DNA from: Planctomycetota bacterium
Lineage (GTDB): Bacteria; Planctomycetota; UBA8108; UBA1146; JAJFFE01
Length of the DNA stretch: 8,834 nt
Direction of reading: 5' to 3'
Assembly: GCA_020425835.1 (NCBI GenBank)
Contig: JAGQRC010000094.1
Coordinates: forward strand, 1 to 8,834
Shown piece after piece: positions 5,689 through 8,834 of this stretch. Position 1 is the first letter of the stretch. Every line of letters starts with the position of its first letter. The position numbers and the translations under genes were made by a program. The notes beneath the pieces are model-generated. The model searched no databases, was not told where the DNA came from, and saw nothing but the letters and a program-made list of their open reading frames with translations.

Positions 5689-6798
5689 ATGCTCGAACGG
5701 TCGGGTCCCGCGCCGTGGCTGATCATCGCGCTGCTCTTCGGGCTCGCGCCGCGGGCGGAGGCGCAGTGCGCGCCGGCACCGTACGGAACCGGAGGCTACT
5801 GGGTCTCGAGCTTCGCCAGTGACGAGATCCTCGTCTTCGACGGCTTCGGGAACTTCCAGGGCTCACATGCGCCGTCCGGGTTGAACGGGCCGCGCGGCAT
5901 CACGGTGACCCCCGCCGGTGAGATCTACGTCGCCTCCCAACTGACCGATGCCATCCTCGTCCTCGACTCGGGTGGGAACCTGCTGCGCACCATCGACCAC
6001 GCGTTCCTCGACGGCCCGACCGGAGGGAGCATCGGCCCCGACGGTGACTACTACGTCTGCTCGTTCGGCAACGACCTCGTGCTCCGCTTCGATGCCTCGG
6101 AGAGCCTGGTCGCGACCTACACTTCGCCTGGCCTGAACGGTCCGAACTGCATCGTCTTCCTCCCATCGGGTGAGTTCGTGGTGACCGGACAGCTCTCCAA
6201 CGACGTGCATCGTTTCGACGTCGATGGCACTCCACTGGGCAGCTTCGCGACCGGACAGTCGAGCGTGATGGGCGCCGCCCTCGATCTCGACGGACGACTC
6301 CTGACCGCCGCCGGCTCGTCCGATGACGTGAAACTGTTCGACTGCGTCGGCGCGCTCCTCGACGTTTGGGACATCGCGGGCGGTCCACAGTCGATCGCGG
6401 TGCGCGAGGACGGGACGATCTTCGTGACGACGTTCTACACGGACGAGGTGATCGCGCTCGATCCTTCGGGGGCGGTGCTGTTCACCTGGGTCGGCGGGAA
6501 CACGCTCCGCGGCATCGAGTTCATGCCCGCACCGCTGCCGACGTTCGAACGTGGCGACGCCAATCTCGACGGCGCCATCGACCTCTCCGACGCGGTCGCC
6601 ACCCTCTCCTACCTGTTCACCGCCGGAACGATGTCCTGCCCCGATGCCGCGGACACCAACGATGATGGCGCGGTCGACATCGCCGATCCGGTCGCGCTCC
6701 TCGCGTTCCTGTTCCAGGCGGGAGCTGCCCCGCCCTCCCCGTTCGGCGCCCCGGGCTTCGACCCGACGGTCGACGATCTGCGCTGCTCCGACGGATGA
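5689..6798 (+). CDS. Secreted six-repeat beta-propeller (NHL-like) protein with a dockerin-like C-terminus
   Basis: This 369-residue exported protein starts with a signal peptide: MLERSGPAP, a hydrophobic core WLIIALLFGLA, then probable cleavage after PRAEA (residue 25). Residues 36-282 divide cleanly into six repeats of 40-42 residues beginning near 36, 78, 120, 162, 203 and 243. Most follow a pattern of xxxVxSxxxDxIxxFDxxGxx...GPxGIxxxPxG, as expected for a six-bladed NHL/SMP-30-like propeller. Residues 288-345 hold two dockerin/EF-hand-like Ca2+ loops (DANLDGAIDLSD at 290 and DTNDDGAVDIAD at 322), and the chain ends FDPTVDDLRCSDG. Cys317 and Cys366 might pair. Such C-terminal modules are common on planctomycete exported proteins; whether they bind a cohesin is unknown there. 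The propeller's ligand cannot be read from sequence. ATG 5689 follows AAGGGAG by 6 nt; an in-frame extension upstream would lose the N-terminal signal peptide. Confidence 0.88.
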   Translation: MLERSGPAPWLIIALLFGLAPRAEAQCAPAPYGTGGYWVSSFASDEILVFDGFGNFQGSHAPSGLNGPRGITVTPAGEIYVASQLTDAILVLDSGGNLLRTIDHAFLDGPTGGSIGPDGDYYVCSFGNDLVLRFDASESLVATYTSPGLNGPNCIVFLPSGEFVVTGQLSNDVHRFDVDGTPLGSFATGQSSVMGAALDLDGRLLTAAGSSDDVKLFDCVGALLDVWDIAGGPQSIAVREDGTIFVTTFYTDEVIALDPSGAVLFTWVGGNTLRGIEFMPAPLPTFERGDANLDGAIDLSDAVATLSYLFTAGTMSCPDAADTNDDGAVDIADPVALLAFLFQAGAAPPSPFGAPGFDPTVDDLRCSDG

Positions 6799-6804
6799 GG
6801 AGGA
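6797..6804 (+). promoter_or_regulatory. Purine-rich ribosome binding site overlapping the previous stop codon
   Basis: GAGGAGGA overlaps the TGA at 6796-6798. The core AGGAGG ends 19 nt before the kinase ATG at 6823, longer than usual. No closer in-frame ATG, GTG or TTG exists, and the next candidate (TTG 6907) would cut into the conserved N-terminal domain. Confidence 0.45.
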
Positions 6805-6822
6805 ACGGACCGTCGCCCTGCC

Positions 6823-8834
6823 ATGAATGACGCCGACCTCTACCGTCGCGCCAAGGAGATCTTCCTCGAGCTCTGTGACCTTCCCTCCGCGCAGCGCCCC
6901 GACGCCTTGCGGGAGAAGTGTGGCGACGACGAACGGCTCGCCCGCGAGGTCGCCGAGCTCCTCGACCTCGATTCGGCTTCGCTCTCCGACGGGACCGAGC
7001 GCAGTCTCTCGTTCGGCGCGAACCCGATCGGTCGCGAGGAGGCTCTGCCGGAGACCTTCGCCGGCTTCCGAGTCCGCGCACGGATCGGCGAAGGCGGCAT
7101 GGGTGTCGTGTACGAGGCGGAACAGCCCTCGCCCCGTCGAACGGTCGCACTGAAGGTCATCCGCGGCGACCTCCTGACCGCCCGACAGCGACGTCGGTTC
7201 GAGTTCGAGGCGGACGTTCTCGGTCAGCTCGAGCACCCCGGCATCGCACGGATCTACGCGGCGGGCACCGAGTCGGGCCGGCCGTGGTTCGCGATGGAGC
7301 TCGTGGACGGACGCCACCTGACCGACGATGCCGCGGCGCGCCGACTCGACCTCCGAGCGCGCGTGCAGCTCTTCGTCGAGGTGTGCGCCGCGGTCCATCA
7401 CGCCCACCTCCGCGGCGTGATCCACCGCGATCTCAAGCCCGCGAACATCCTCGTCACTTCGGGTGGGCAACCGAAGATCCTCGACTTCGGGGTCGCCCGT
7501 TCCACCGACGGCGATCTGAAGGCGGTGACCCTTCAGACGCTCCTCGGTCAGATCGTCGGCACCATTCCCTACATGAGCCCCGAGCAGTCCACCGGGGACT
7601 CCCGGGCGCTCGATGTGCGGAGCGACGTCTATGCGCTGGGGGTCGTCCTGTTCGAGCTGTTGACCGGTCGACTCCCGTACGACTTCCCGGAGCGCGGGGT
7701 CGCCGAAGCGCTCGAGGTCGTCCGTACCCGCGAGGCGATTCGACCGAGTCGCTGCGATCCGGAGCTGCGAGGAGACCTCGAGACGATCCTCCTCAAGTGC
7801 CTCGAGAAAGAGCCGGACCGCCGCTACTCGAGCGCGTCCGATCTCGCGCAGGACCTTCGGCGATTCCTCGACGACCAGCCCATCATCGCGCGCCCCGCCT
7901 CGGCGCTGTACCAGCTCCAGAAGTTCGCTCGACGCAACCGCGCCCTGGTCGCGGGTATCGTCTCGATCGTCGGGATCCTCACGATCTCGCTGATCGCCGT
8001 CTCGATCGCGCTCGACCGCGCGCTCGAGGCGAACGAGCTCGCGGACGTGCGACTCGACGAAATGAGGCTCGCGCGTCGGATCGCCGACGCGCAGCGCGGG
8101 GACGCGGAGTACGCCCGGGAACTGGCGGTCGACCAAGCGTCGAAGTCCGACGAGCTGACGCAGTTCCTCCTGTACGACATGCTCGGCGCGATCCGTCCCG
8201 ACCAAGGGTGGCGACCCGATCTCCCGCTGAGCTCGGTGCTCGACATCGCATCCGAGGGAGCGGGAGAGCGGTTCGCGGATCGTCCACTCGTCGAGATCTC
8301 CCTCCGGAACATGCTCGGCGTCTGCTACGCGAATCTCGACCGGGGCGACGATGCGATCCGGGAGCTCGAGCGAGCCCTCGAGCTCGGCGAACGCGAGCTC
8401 GGTCTCTTCCATCCCGATCTCCTCGCCACACGATCCAACATCGCGCTGATCGCGATGCGTCAGGGGGATCTCGAGCTCGCGAGGCATCGCTTCCGCCTCC
8501 TCGTGCCGTTGTCGATCTCCCAGTACGGCGCCGAGGATCCGCGGACCCGCACCGTGCTGAACAACTGGGCGACGGTCTGCAGCCGACTCGGCGACGAGCA
8601 GCTCGCGTACGAGATCTACCAGTACCTCGTGTCCCTTCCCCCGGATCCGATCGAGAAACCCGAGCAGCGCTTCACGCTGCGACACAATCTCGCCAACGCC
8701 CTGAACCGTCTCGAGCGCCGCGACGAAGCGCGAGTCGCCTATGCGGCGGCGCTCGAGGAGGCGCGCACGGAGATCGGCCCCCTGAACCCGACCACGCTCG
8801 CACTCGAGCGAGGCCTCGGGAACACCCTGCAACT
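6823..8834 (+). CDS. Transmembrane Hanks-type Ser/Thr protein kinase with TPR repeats, 3' end outside the window
   Basis: The frame is open from ATG 6823 to the window end (670 codons seen). Residues 1-55 match the short helical domain common ahead of such kinases (AKEIFLELCDLPSAQRPDAL...LAREVAELLDLD). The kinase domain spans about 83-345 with all key residues: glycine loop GEGGMG (89-94), Lys111 in VALK, Glu129 in helix C, HRDLKPAN with Asp203, DFG Asp221, SPE (252-254), DVYALG Asp268 and Arg333. It should therefore be active, phosphorylating Ser or Thr in the cytoplasm. A membrane helix lies at about 374-397. The rest, probably outside the cytoplasm, has a charged helical stretch (400-460) and at least four TPR-like repeats from about 487, likely a protein-binding sensor. 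It lies 24 nt after the propeller gene. The substrate is unknown. Confidence 0.95.
   Translation, partial: MNDADLYRRAKEIFLELCDLPSAQRPDALREKCGDDERLAREVAELLDLDSASLSDGTERSLSFGANPIGREEALPETFAGFRVRARIGEGGMGVVYEAEQPSPRRTVALKVIRGDLLTARQRRRFEFEADVLGQLEHPGIARIYAAGTESGRPWFAMELVDGRHLTDDAAARRLDLRARVQLFVEVCAAVHHAHLRGVIHRDLKPANILVTSGGQPKILDFGVARSTDGDLKAVTLQTLLGQIVGTIPYMSPEQSTGDSRALDVRSDVYALGVVLFELLTGRLPYDFPERGVAEALEVVRTREAIRPSRCDPELRGDLETILLKCLEKEPDRRYSSASDLAQDLRRFLDDQPIIARPASALYQLQKFARRNRALVAGIVSIVGILTISLIAVSIALDRALEANELADVRLDEMRLARRIADAQRGDAEYARELAVDQASKSDELTQFLLYDMLGAIRPDQGWRPDLPLSSVLDIASEGAGERFADRPLVEISLRNMLGVCYANLDRGDDAIRELERALELGERELGLFHPDLLATRSNIALIAMRQGDLELARHRFRLLVPLSISQYGAEDPRTRTVLNNWATVCSRLGDEQLAYEIYQYLVSLPPDPIEKPEQRFTLRHNLANALNRLERRDEARVAYAAALEEARTEIGPLNPTTLALERGLGNTLQ
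8362..8385. repeat. Perfect 9-bp inverted repeat inside the kinase TPR region
   Basis: GAGCTCGAG and CTCGAGCTC are reverse complements separated by 6 nt (CGAGCC). They encode part of RELERALELGEREL, a Glu-Leu rich helix, so the symmetry probably arises from repeated GAG and CTC codons. A stable mRNA hairpin is nevertheless possible. Confidence 0.4.

Noticed and set aside
5755..5778. A lipoprotein signal at Cys27 of the propeller protein
   Set aside because: The residues before the Cys are AEAQ, not a lipobox (L-[AS]-[GA]-C). An ordinary signal peptidase I site after PRAEA fits better.
5863..8832. A 989-codon antisense open frame covering the propeller and kinase genes
   Set aside because: It lies opposite two well-supported genes with recognisable domains. 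Its translation is dominated by Arg, Glu, Asp, Gly and Val with no family motif. Long antisense frames are expected in GC-rich coding DNA.

Overview
This is a gene-dense, high-G+C stretch with every supportable gene on the + strand and very short spacers. The best guess at the source is a planctomycete (Planctomycetota), probably marine. Two features point there. The secreted protein ends in a tandem dockerin-like module of the RGDANxDG...DAADxNDDG...DPTxDxLxC type, which I know as common in that phylum. The last gene is a Ser/Thr kinase with a short N-terminal helical domain, one membrane helix and TPRs, also a familiar planctomycete design. No 16S or other marker is present, so the assignment is an inference.

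Region 1 (2-4861) is a multisubunit Mrp/Mnh-type cation/H+ antiporter operon. Its order is mrpG (5' end outside the window), a gene for the MrpA C-terminal part (MbhD plus MbhE domains), mrpB, mrpC, mrpD, and a second large antiporter-like subunit. All genes overlap or lie within 3 nt of each other, so they are very probably co-transcribed and translationally coupled; mrpE and mrpF are expected just upstream. There is no full-length MrpA. Its C-terminal part is a small separate gene, and its N-terminal pump part appears to be replaced by the free-standing 488-residue subunit at the operon end. The order recalls the MrpE-F-G-A'-B-C-D block of archaeal Mbh/Mbs complexes, but no hydrogenase or oxidoreductase genes follow here. 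Together these subunits should form a membrane complex exchanging cytoplasmic Na+ (or another monovalent cation) for external H+.

Region 2 (4862-5015) is a 154-nt gap. It holds a perfect 12-bp palindrome and a -10-like TATACT, so it may carry the promoter of the next cluster. No convincing terminator was seen.

Region 3 (5016-8834) is a second tight cluster: an unrecognised 223-residue protein with two membrane helices, a secreted six-repeat beta-propeller (NHL-like) protein with a dockerin-like C-terminus, and a Hanks-type Ser/Thr kinase running off the window end. The spacers are 1 nt and 24 nt. A membrane protein, an exported propeller and a transmembrane kinase in one apparent operon could be a small envelope sensing or signalling unit, but that is inference.

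I saw no tRNA, rRNA, CRISPR array, insertion sequence or phage gene. The many long antisense open frames are GC-driven shadows.
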